Shown: positions 39,111-46,191 of the stretch, piece by piece
How positions within the stretch are numbered: the first letter of the stretch is position 1
Layout: every line of letters starts with the position of its first letter
DNA from: an uncultured bacterium
Lineage (GTDB): Bacteria; Bacillota_I; Bacilli_A; RFN20; CAG-826
Reading direction: 5' to 3'
DNA: 64,000 nt
Assembly: GCA_949290395.1 (NCBI GenBank)
Contig: CASERQ010000002.1
Span: 194,727-258,726, forward strand
Notes under the pieces: model-generated
What the model was told of the DNA's origin: nothing
Database searches by the model: none
What the model saw: only the letters and a program-made list of their open reading frames with translations
Translations under genes and position numbers: made by a program

Positions 39111-39122
39111 ACACTTTTAAGA

Positions 39123-39155
39123 GTTTAAAGCATTAAATCTTTTAATGCTTTAAAC
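39123..39155 (-). terminator. Long perfect hairpin after the large lipoprotein gene
   Basis: 15-bp perfect inverted repeat GTTTAAAGCATTAAA/TTTAATGCTTTAAAC with a 3-nt loop, 5 nt past the lipoprotein stop. The T-run is weak, so it may act as a terminator, as a 3' stability element, or both. Confidence 0.65.
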
Positions 39156-39159
39156 TTCT

Positions 39160-42100
39160 TTATTCTGTTATAACAGTGATTGGGTTTTCGTAAGTAAATA
39201 CTGCAAGAGCTAAGTATTCATCACTTGTTTCATCTTCTGAATTACCAGCATAAATTGCGTTATTGGAATTTGAAGAATCAACATTAACATAGATTGTTTG
39301 AGTATTTGGATTCAAACTTCCATCTTCGTTATAGAAATTAACCTTATAAATAATAAAGTTATATTTTGTTAAAACGTTAGTGTTATTTGGATCTGGAACA
39401 GTTGGAGTGAAGCCACTTGCAAACTCAAATCTTTTAAGAGTGATATTTTCTTCTTCATCCATCAAGAATAAATACTTTTGTCCATTTCTTTCAATGTGTC
39501 TATAAGCGTGGAAACTTTCTGCATCTGTTCCATCCGGCCATAAGTCACTGAAATCTTCTTTTTCAACAAGAACTAAACCTTGAGGAATAAATAATTCAAA
39601 GTTTTCATTATTTGTTAATTCAGTATTACCTTTTTTCATTACAAACTTATAACGTTGACCACCATAACTATATCTATCAGCTAAAACACCAAAAGAATAA
39701 TCAGCAAGTTCGTTATAAGAGAATGCATAGCTTGTTCCATCAACTGAAGTTAACCAAGTATTATTAATTTTAAAATAGTAGCAACTTGGATTTTCAGCTC
39801 TATTTTGAGAAACGTTACTTCCAAGCGCGCCAACTTTTTCCCAAGCATTCTTTGAATCTATAAAGATATAGCCACCATCTTGAGAACTAATAACTTTATT
39901 AGTTTCATCGATTTTATCTTCAGCATTTAACTCAGCAAAAGAATCACCAACAAATGCATAGTTAGTATTAGCATGAGTGACAACGTGTTGCGTTCTGTTA
40001 TAAGTTACATTAGCTGTATATTCATCTCCTTCAATAAGAGCGTAATATGTATTACTATCAACTTCTTTTAAGACATGATAGTTATCATAACTTTCTACTT
40101 TGACCCAGCTATCGTCAATTTCTTGATTTTTTCTAACATAAATTGAATTATCTGAACTTGATCTAAAAATTGGAGCGTTTTGACTTGGTGTATTTTCAAT
40201 TATACTTCCCTCGATAAGAGGTGAATTTGGACTTGTTTTAATATATTTTTTCCCATCAAGTTCATAAATTCCATCTTTAGCTCCAGAAGTTCTATTCCAT
40301 CTTGATCCAGTAATGTTTAAAACATAATCTGAACTTAAATCATCACTGAATGAAGAAATTTGGTAATTTGATTCTTTAGAAGAAACATTAGTGACTTTTT
40401 CTTCTAATTGAGAAGCACTATTTTCAACATTATATGCTGTCCAAACTCCTTCATTTTGATAATCAGCAAGAGTTGTTCCATTATCGTCTACAAGTTTTCC
40501 GTCATTATAACTATTACTATAATCGTAATAATATTGACTATTTGATTTAAAAATCATTCTTTCAAACTCGCTTGAAGATTCACCTTTTACAATTCTTAAG
40601 TTTTTAACACTTGAAACAAGGTTAACTCCATTAGAATCACTAGAAACAGTTTTTAAAGTTTCACTATAACTCATCGAAGCTTTTTTGCTTCCAGTAACTA
40701 AAGCTAAATAATCAGTTAATGATGTGTCGTTATGAACTTTTACATCGCCAAGAACAAATGAATTTGTAACGCCATCACTAACTTCAATTGAATTTAATAA
40801 TGTGAAATTTGATGCAGAATTTGAATAAACTTTAGCGTTTTCATTTAAGATCAAGTCTCTCACACTTAAATTTCCACTTTCACTTCTAATAAATGTATTC
40901 AAAGTGACTTCATCAAGAGTAACGTTTAAATCTGCATTTGCTAAATTAAAGCCAACTTCACTAACTTTATATTCTTCATTAGATTCTTCTGAAACACTTG
41001 AAGGGTCTTCAATTGTTAAAAGTGTAACGTTATTGATATTAACTTTTGAATCTTTAGCGACTAAAGATTTTGTTCCGCTATCCAAAACAAGTTCGCCTTG
41101 AGTCAATTGAAGTAAACTATTAGATGAATTTCCAATAAATTCAAAAGTGTTTTCGTTTGTAAATGTATCAGCAGTTAAATCAAGACTTGTTAAAAGTGTA
41201 GAACCAGCACTAAATCTTGTTTTAACTTTTAAAGTGTTGAATTTATATGAATCAAAAAGATTTACGCCATTTTCTGCTCTACTTTGAGTTTCATCAAAAT
41301 TTTTATAACTTGTAACTGTTAAATTAGTAGTTAATTTTCCACCATTTTCAACAATAACTTCACCATTATTTGTTGAATCATAAATTAAGCCATTTCCATA
41401 AAGCGCACCACCATTTTTGATTGTAACTTTATGTCCATTTAAGTCTAAAGCAGCAAATTCTCCAACAATATCGCCGCTTCCAACTTTGCTTCTTCCGATT
41501 TGAGCGCCAATATAAACTTCACCTTCAATCACTAAGTCTTTGTCTAAAGTTAAAGTTAGTTTTGCGTTTTTAGCTTCAACTTCTTCACTAAGATTTTCGT
41601 TATTTGTTAAAGAAACTACGTTTCTTGCTTCGCTAGTATTTAAAGAATATTGGAAATAAGGTAAATATAACTTTTTACCCTTTGCAACACTAGTAATATC
41701 ACTTCTTAAACTATATTTATTTTTGCCTTCATCAGTTGTTAAATTAATTTGATAGAAAGGATTAACGGCGTCATATTGTTCTAAAGCTGTTGATAAAGTA
41801 TCAAACTTAGTTAAATCATAATCTCCATGATAAATCTTAACAGATTCATTTAAAGCTTCGGTTGATTCGGCTTTGATCGTTGAAAATGGGAAAGAAGAAA
41901 TATTGGAGTTATCATAATTTTCAAAATAAATATTTTGAATTGATGTATTTCCAAAAGATGCAGTAAGTTCAAGAGTTAAAGGTTCATCTCCTCCGGTTAA
42001 ATCAATACTTGCATCACCAAAGTCGACTGTTTCAAAACTTTGTTTAACATTATTTCCTTCAACTTCTGTATAAGTTTGTGGAATATATAAATTTTCTAAA

Positions 42101-43191
42101 TCAAGATCACTAAAAGCATTAAATTGGATACTTTCAAGAGTTGTTGGAAGGTAAACATTCTTTAAATTAGATTTGCTGGCACCTGTTTCTGAATCTCTTT
42201 CCGCATAAAAAGCGTAAAAACCAATAGTTTTAATTCCTTCACCCACATAGATTGTATTAACATCGTAAATTGAAGGCGTGATATCTAAAGCGCCAATTTC
42301 AGGTAAAAAGTGTTCAAGTAATGTTGGAATAAATGAAATTGGACCAACAACTACTTCTTTGGAATCAGTAAAGTTTTCATAGTGTGTTCCAGGAATATAA
42401 AGCTCAGTTGGCATATTTTGAGTTAAAGGTATTCCAACAGAACGACGATATGTATTTTTTAAGGTTGTAGATAAACCTAAAACTTCGTTAACTTTTTGAA
42501 TGTCTTCTTGATTTAATAAACTATCAATAATTGAATAAAGGTCATTTCTTAAAAATGCTAAGTCCTTTCCTTCAAAATTTAATAAATCGCTTGTAAATTC
42601 TTCAAAACCTTCAAGTTGAATTGAAAAATCAGAAATAAAGAAGAAATTAGGATCATAAGCCTTGGCATTTGATGTTTCAGGAATAATTCCGCCATCTGTA
42701 ACCATAGAATAAGTTTTAACGGTGGCTCCGCCAGCGTCATCTTCATGTAAAACAAATGGCAAATTATTTAAAAGTGCATCGACATCGAATGTTGTATTTC
42801 CATTTTCATCTTGAACAATATATTCTCCAAAACGGAAATTATCTGGATTTCCATCAGCATCTGTATCTTTAAAAATAATTGGGACATTACCAAAATCGAC
42901 AAAATAACGATTAGGATTTTCACTAAAATTGAAGTTTGAGAAATTAAGTTGACCTAAATATTCAATGTGGCTTGGGTCGCGGACTAAAACGCCTTTAAAA
43001 GTTTCGATATCAAAATAAAAAAGTGGATCTTTTGTTAAACTTTGATTTTCAGGTTTAGCATAAAAATCGTTATAAGCTTTTAAAGCTCTATCTTTCCATT
43101 CTTGGTTTGGATCTTTATTGTATTGACAGCTTGATAAAGCTAAACCAAGTCCAACTACACTTAAAGCCAATAATCCTACTTTTTTTCTCAT
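39160..43191 (-). CDS. Giant surface lipoprotein with BspA-type leucine-rich repeats
   Basis: 1343 aa. The start at 43191 (MRKKVGLLALSVVGLGLALSSCQ) gives a clean lipoprotein signal with lipobox LSSC; AAGGA lies just upstream, and the longer frame enters the preceding methyltransferase gene. After an acidic region there are LRR_5/BspA-like units (IKTIGFYAFYA, LKNVYLPTTLESIQFNAFSD, LENLYIPQTYTEVE, about 320-410). A long beta-rich, Asn/Ser-rich section follows (LDLNGHKVTIKNGGALYGNG near 610-630). No catalytic motif or cell-wall anchor. Likely displayed on the membrane for adhesion or substrate contact (inference). Confidence 0.82.
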   Translation of the reverse strand: MRKKVGLLALSVVGLGLALSSCQYNKDPNQEWKDRALKAYNDFYAKPENQSLTKDPLFYFDIETFKGVLVRDPSHIEYLGQLNFSNFNFSENPNRYFVDFGNVPIIFKDTDADGNPDNFRFGEYIVQDENGNTTFDVDALLNNLPFVLHEDDAGGATVKTYSMVTDGGIIPETSNAKAYDPNFFFISDFSIQLEGFEEFTSDLLNFEGKDLAFLRNDLYSIIDSLLNQEDIQKVNEVLGLSTTLKNTYRRSVGIPLTQNMPTELYIPGTHYENFTDSKEVVVGPISFIPTLLEHFLPEIGALDITPSIYDVNTIYVGEGIKTIGFYAFYAERDSETGASKSNLKNVYLPTTLESIQFNAFSDLDLENLYIPQTYTEVEGNNVKQSFETVDFGDASIDLTGGDEPLTLELTASFGNTSIQNIYFENYDNSNISSFPFSTIKAESTEALNESVKIYHGDYDLTKFDTLSTALEQYDAVNPFYQINLTTDEGKNKYSLRSDITSVAKGKKLYLPYFQYSLNTSEARNVVSLTNNENLSEEVEAKNAKLTLTLDKDLVIEGEVYIGAQIGRSKVGSGDIVGEFAALDLNGHKVTIKNGGALYGNGLIYDSTNNGEVIVENGGKLTTNLTVTSYKNFDETQSRAENGVNLFDSYKFNTLKVKTRFSAGSTLLTSLDLTADTFTNENTFEFIGNSSNSLLQLTQGELVLDSGTKSLVAKDSKVNINNVTLLTIEDPSSVSEESNEEYKVSEVGFNLANADLNVTLDEVTLNTFIRSESGNLSVRDLILNENAKVYSNSASNFTLLNSIEVSDGVTNSFVLGDVKVHNDTSLTDYLALVTGSKKASMSYSETLKTVSSDSNGVNLVSSVKNLRIVKGESSSEFERMIFKSNSQYYYDYSNSYNDGKLVDDNGTTLADYQNEGVWTAYNVENSASQLEEKVTNVSSKESNYQISSFSDDLSSDYVLNITGSRWNRTSGAKDGIYELDGKKYIKTSPNSPLIEGSIIENTPSQNAPIFRSSSDNSIYVRKNQEIDDSWVKVESYDNYHVLKEVDSNTYYALIEGDEYTANVTYNRTQHVVTHANTNYAFVGDSFAELNAEDKIDETNKVISSQDGGYIFIDSKNAWEKVGALGSNVSQNRAENPSCYYFKINNTWLTSVDGTSYAFSYNELADYSFGVLADRYSYGGQRYKFVMKKGNTELTNNENFELFIPQGLVLVEKEDFSDLWPDGTDAESFHAYRHIERNGQKYLFLMDEEENITLKRFEFASGFTPTVPDPNNTNVLTKYNFIIYKVNFYNEDGSLNPNTQTIYVNVDSSNSNNAIYAGNSEDETSDEYLALAVFTYENPITVITE

Positions 43192-43192
43192 G

Positions 43193-43942
43193 TTAGTCCT
43201 TCTTTCTATAGTTTGATGCTGCATACATGATAATTCCCCCTGCAACACCGACATTCAAACTATCTATATCTTCAATTTCTATTTTAATTTTTAGATCACT
43301 TTTTTCTTGAATATCTTTAGATATTCCATTTCCTTCATTACCTAAAATTATCACATAGTTAGTGTCATTTTTAAAGGTTATTTTAGATAAAAACTCTGAA
43401 TTCACATCTAAAGATGTAGATACTAATTTGTATCCGTTTCTTTGAAGATTAAAAAGTAAATTTTTGTTTCCATCAACAATGTTTAACTTAAAGACACTTC
43501 CTTGGGAAGATTGAATAGTTTTAAAGTTATATTTAAAAGCACATCCTTCACTTAAAATTACATCTTTATATCCAAAAGCAAGAGCGGTTCTTAAAATTGT
43601 CCCAACATTTCCTGGATCTTGAACATTATCAAGATATAAAACTCTTTTAGAGGAAATTTCTTTTGATTCTATATAAGAGCAAACAGCTAAAACTTCTGTA
43701 ATTGATGAATTTTGTGAAATTTTTTTCATTAAATTTTCATCGATGACATAGACATTTTTGTAATCATCTTTTTCTTCAAAAGAAGGTAAACAAAATAGTA
43801 TTTTAATACTCTTTTTCGCCATTTCAACAAGATGTCTACCTTCAACAATAAACATCTTTTCTTCACGAGAAAACTTGTTATTCTCAAGTTTTTTTACATA
43901 TTTTAATAAACTGTTGTCTTTACTTTTAATCTCTTTAATCAT
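43193..43942 (-). CDS. SpoU/TrmH-family RNA 2'-O-methyltransferase
   Basis: SPOUT methyltransferase of 249 aa. A short N-terminal L30e-like substrate domain is followed by the knotted domain with the three family motifs: LDNVQDPGNVGTILRTALAFG near 100-120, VIILGNEGNGIS near 200, and LNVGVAGGIIMYAA near 228. The target nucleotide (tRNA or 23S rRNA) cannot be told from the sequence. It overlaps the upstream metalloprotein gene by 4 nt and ends 1 nt before the lipoprotein ATG. Confidence 0.9.
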   Translation of the reverse strand: MIKEIKSKDNSLLKYVKKLENNKFSREEKMFIVEGRHLVEMAKKSIKILFCLPSFEEKDDYKNVYVIDENLMKKISQNSSITEVLAVCSYIESKEISSKRVLYLDNVQDPGNVGTILRTALAFGYKDVILSEGCAFKYNFKTIQSSQGSVFKLNIVDGNKNLLFNLQRNGYKLVSTSLDVNSEFLSKITFKNDTNYVIILGNEGNGISKDIQEKSDLKIKIEIEDIDSLNVGVAGGIIMYAASNYRKKD

Positions 43943-44583
43943 TTATAAATTCTCTTTCTAAGTTTATAATCTAACTCTTTATGATTTGGTAAATATCTAT
44001 CCATAACTGCATAGAATTTTTTTGAATGGTTCCATTCATAATAATGGGATAATTCATGCACTATTACTTCATCTATAATCTCAATTGAATAGTGCATCAA
44101 GATATAACTATAAGTAATTGTATTTGTTCTTCTTGAATTGACGCCATAATTTGAAACTTTCTTTCTAAGGTTTACGTTATAGTGAGGAACATTCATCATT
44201 TGTTCATAATATTTGGTTCTTTCAACAAATACAGGTAAGACTAGTTTTTTTACTTTTTTATAGAAATCATCTAAATTGACAAAAAGAATTTTTTTACCAA
44301 ATATTTCGACAAAACCATCGTCAAACTCTTTAAACTCTCCAAAAATATAAATTCCTTTTTCATTAAATGGTTTTTCTTCATCTTCTTGTCTTTCTAAAAG
44401 TTTTGCAAAGGCACTAGATAAATCGTTAAGTAAGAATTTTTTTGGGTACCAATTTGGTGCTGTAATATAAAATTTATCATTTCTAAATCTATAATGAATT
44501 TTTTTGTTTTTTATAGATTTAGCTAGATAAACATCATAAGTTTTGCCGTTTCTTTCGTATTTACAAAATAAGTTATATTTCAC
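43939..44583 (-). CDS. YgjP/SprT-like zinc metalloprotein (DUF45)
   Basis: 214 aa. The C-terminal half has the metal site IDEVIVHELSHYYEWNHSKK: HExxH near residue 178 followed by a third His 9 residues later, as in the YgjP family. The N-terminal part is beta-rich. The start is GTG at 44583, with TATAAT (44590-44595) only 6 nt upstream and no Shine-Dalgarno, so the mRNA is probably leaderless. Substrate unknown. It precedes the methyltransferase by a 4-nt overlap. Confidence 0.82.
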   Translation of the reverse strand: MKYNLFCKYERNGKTYDVYLAKSIKNKKIHYRFRNDKFYITAPNWYPKKFLLNDLSSAFAKLLERQEDEEKPFNEKGIYIFGEFKEFDDGFVEIFGKKILFVNLDDFYKKVKKLVLPVFVERTKYYEQMMNVPHYNVNLRKKVSNYGVNSRRTNTITYSYILMHYSIEIIDEVIVHELSHYYEWNHSKKFYAVMDRYLPNHKELDYKLRKRIYK

Positions 44584-44589
44584 GGAAAA

Positions 44590-44728
44590 ATTATACTATA
44601 AATAGGTTTATTAATGTATTTTAAACACTGGTTTTAAGAAACAATGTTAATGAAAGTAAAATGAAAATATCTGAAAATATTTGCATTTTATCCATTTTCT
44701 AGCATTTTAACTTCAATACTTTTATAAT
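44590..44728. promoter_or_regulatory. Divergent promoter region between YgjP-like gene and DUF523 gene
   Basis: Minus strand: TATAAT at 44590-44595 serving the GTG start at 44583. Plus strand: TATAAT at 44723-44728, about 25 nt before the DUF523 ATG, which has a GAGGTAG ribosome site. The -35 elements are weak on both sides. Nothing else is seen in this 170-nt gap. Confidence 0.5.
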
Positions 44729-44753
44729 TAACAAGGTTATTTGAGGTAGTTCT

Positions 44754-45191
44754 ATGGAAACAATTATTGTAAGTGCTTGTTTATTAGGTGAAAACACAAA
44801 ATATAATGGTGGTAACAATTATGATCCACGTGTTGAAAAACTAAAAGAAAAATATAATATTGTTCCAATTTGCCCAGAAAGTTTTGGCGGATTAAAATCT
44901 CCACGTGATCCTAGTGAAATCGTTGGTTCTTCTGTTATGTCAAAAAGCGGAAAAGATGTAACACGCGAATTTAATGAAGGCGCTCATAAAGTTATAAATA
45001 TTGTTAACTTTTTGCACATCAAAAAAGCCTTACTTATGGAAAGATCGCCAAGTTGTGGTGTAAATAAAATTTATAATGGTAAATTCAATGGAACTTTAAT
45101 TCCTGGTCAAGGTTATACTGCTAGACTTTTAAAAGAAAAGGGTGTTGAACTCTATACTCTTGATAATATTGATGAACTTTTAAAAGATTAA
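44754..45191 (+). CDS. DUF523 family protein
   Basis: 145 aa with the DUF523 pattern: VSACLLGENTKYNGGNN at the N-terminus, PICPESFGGLKSPRDPSEI near 42-60 and the conserved ERSPSCGV near 95-105. Three conserved Cys residues could bind metal, but no function is established. Start supported by GAGGTAG. It is followed 2 nt later by the ECF S-component, so the two are probably co-expressed. Confidence 0.88.
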   Translation: METIIVSACLLGENTKYNGGNNYDPRVEKLKEKYNIVPICPESFGGLKSPRDPSEIVGSSVMSKSGKDVTREFNEGAHKVINIVNFLHIKKALLMERSPSCGVNKIYNGKFNGTLIPGQGYTARLLKEKGVELYTLDNIDELLKD

Positions 45192-45193
45192 TA

Positions 45194-45748
45194 ATGTCTA
45201 AACGTGCTTTAATTCTTAAAATAGCACTTACTGCTTTATTTAGTGCTTTAATATTTGTTTTAACCTCTTTTTTACCAATTCCTTATGCCGGAGGTGCAGG
45301 ATATTTTAATTTTAGCGATTTACTAATTTTATTTTCTTCGGCTTATTTTGGTCCTTTTGTTGGGGTGTTAAGTGGTATAATCGGCGCTTCTTTAAGTGAT
45401 TTATATGTTGGATTTGCTAATTCAATTCCTTTTACAATACTAGCAAAAGCACTTGAAGCAATTGTTTTTTCTTTACTCTTCTACTTTTTAAGAAATCATA
45501 AATATTTAAAACACATATCTTTTTTTATAGCTCCAGTTTTTATGGTCGCCTCTTATATTCCTTATTATTTAATTTATGATAATGGGCAAGGGGTGATGGC
45601 TTTAGTGTCTTCTTGCTTTGATTTAATTCAAGGCACAGTCTCTGGAACTTTGGCGATTTTACTTTACCTTGCCTTTTATAAAATTAAAATCCCACTTCTC
45701 AATAATACATACACAATAAAACATAGAAACAAAAATGGCGACAAATAA
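45194..45748 (+). CDS. ECF transporter S-component
   Basis: 184-aa membrane protein with about six hydrophobic segments. The pattern ALFSALIFVLTSFLPIPYAGGAGYFNFSDLLILFSSAYFGP (split here as residues ~12-52) is typical of PF07155-type substrate-binding subunits of energy-coupling-factor transporters for vitamins. The shared EcfA/A'/T module is not in the window. The ligand is not identifiable; no riboswitch is seen upstream. The last codons and stop lie inside the terminator hairpin. Confidence 0.85.
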   Translation: MSKRALILKIALTALFSALIFVLTSFLPIPYAGGAGYFNFSDLLILFSSAYFGPFVGVLSGIIGASLSDLYVGFANSIPFTILAKALEAIVFSLLFYFLRNHKYLKHISFFIAPVFMVASYIPYYLIYDNGQGVMALVSSCFDLIQGTVSGTLAILLYLAFYKIKIPLLNNTYTIKHRNKNGDK

Positions 45749-45760
45749 GTCGCCATTTTT
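45731..45760 (+). terminator. Terminator overlapping the ECF S-component 3' end
   Basis: 12-bp perfect stem AAAAATGGCGAC/GTCGCCATTTTT with a 6-nt loop that contains the TAA stop. T-run on the plus strand, A-run making it potentially bidirectional. Confidence 0.9.
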
Positions 45761-45798
45761 TATAAATTTACTCTTTAATTAAGAGATAATTGGAATGA

Positions 45799-45936
45799 TT
45801 AGAATGATGCTTGTTTAAAAATAGGAGCAATCATTTGTTGGCTGAAAGTGTTAGGCACAGTGAAGATAGTGTAAACGTTTTCAACCTTTTGCATTCTTTT
45901 TAACTCTCTTTTGATCTTTAATCTTCTAAGTAACAT
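45799..45936 (-). CDS. 45-aa basic small protein with strong ribosome site
   Basis: Found by hand translation. A consensus AAGGAGG at about 45943-45949 precedes the ATG at 45936, and the frame runs 45 codons to TAA (45799-45801). The product begins MLLRRLKIKRELKRMQK (net positive, amphipathic) and ends PIFKQASF; there is no membrane segment. A promoter lies just upstream and a perfect cre-type palindrome (46013-46026) beyond it. It sits alone between the ECF terminator and the maltodextrin operon terminators. Family not recognised. It may bind RNA, membrane or protein, but that is speculation. Confidence 0.7.
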   Translation of the reverse strand: MLLRRLKIKRELKRMQKVENVYTIFTVPNTFSQQMIAPIFKQASF

Positions 45937-45959
45937 TTTCGAACCTCCTTACGTGTATA

Positions 45960-45987
45960 ATATTAAAGGAGTTTTAATCATTTACAA
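45960..45987 (-). promoter_or_regulatory. Promoter of the 45-aa gene
   Basis: TTGTAA (45982-45987), 16 nt, TAATAT (45960-45965) on the minus strand, 24 nt before the ATG with AAGGAGG between. Confidence 0.5.
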
Positions 45988-46012
45988 GTTAAAAAATAGA
46001 TTAAAAATCATC

Positions 46013-46026
46013 TGAAAACGCTTTCA
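46013..46026. promoter_or_regulatory. cre-type operator upstream of the 45-aa gene
   Basis: TGAAAACGCTTTCA matches every defined position of the CcpA/LacI cre consensus TGNNANCGNTNNCA. It is 25 nt upstream of the -35, the placement seen for activating cre sites. A near match, TGAAAGTGTTTTCA, lies at 46094-46107. Confidence 0.55.
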
Positions 46027-46044
46027 AATAATTTTAAAAGTAAT

Positions 46045-46072
46045 AAAAAATGCGATAAATATCGCATTTTTT
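46045..46072. terminator. Bidirectional hairpin of the GCGATA/TATCGC type
   Basis: AAAAAATGCGATA and TATCGCATTTTTT (46045-46057 and 46060-46072) form a symmetric hairpin with T-runs on both strands. It is a second terminator behind the maltodextrin operon. Confidence 0.75.
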
Positions 46073-46131
46073 CAATGAAATTTTTTTCATTAATGAAAGT
46101 GTTTTCATAAGATTCACTTCGTTTTAATGAA

Positions 46132-46159
46132 ATAGCGACAACCATGTGGTTGTCGCTAT
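46132..46159 (-). terminator. Terminator of the maltodextrin operon
   Basis: 13-bp perfect inverted repeat ATAGCGACAACCA/TGGTTGTCGCTAT with a 2-nt centre, 33 nt after the ABC ATPase stop, followed by TTTC on the minus strand. Confidence 0.75.
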
Positions 46160-46191
46160 ATTTTCTAGTTTTTAAGCTACAAATTCTTTGA

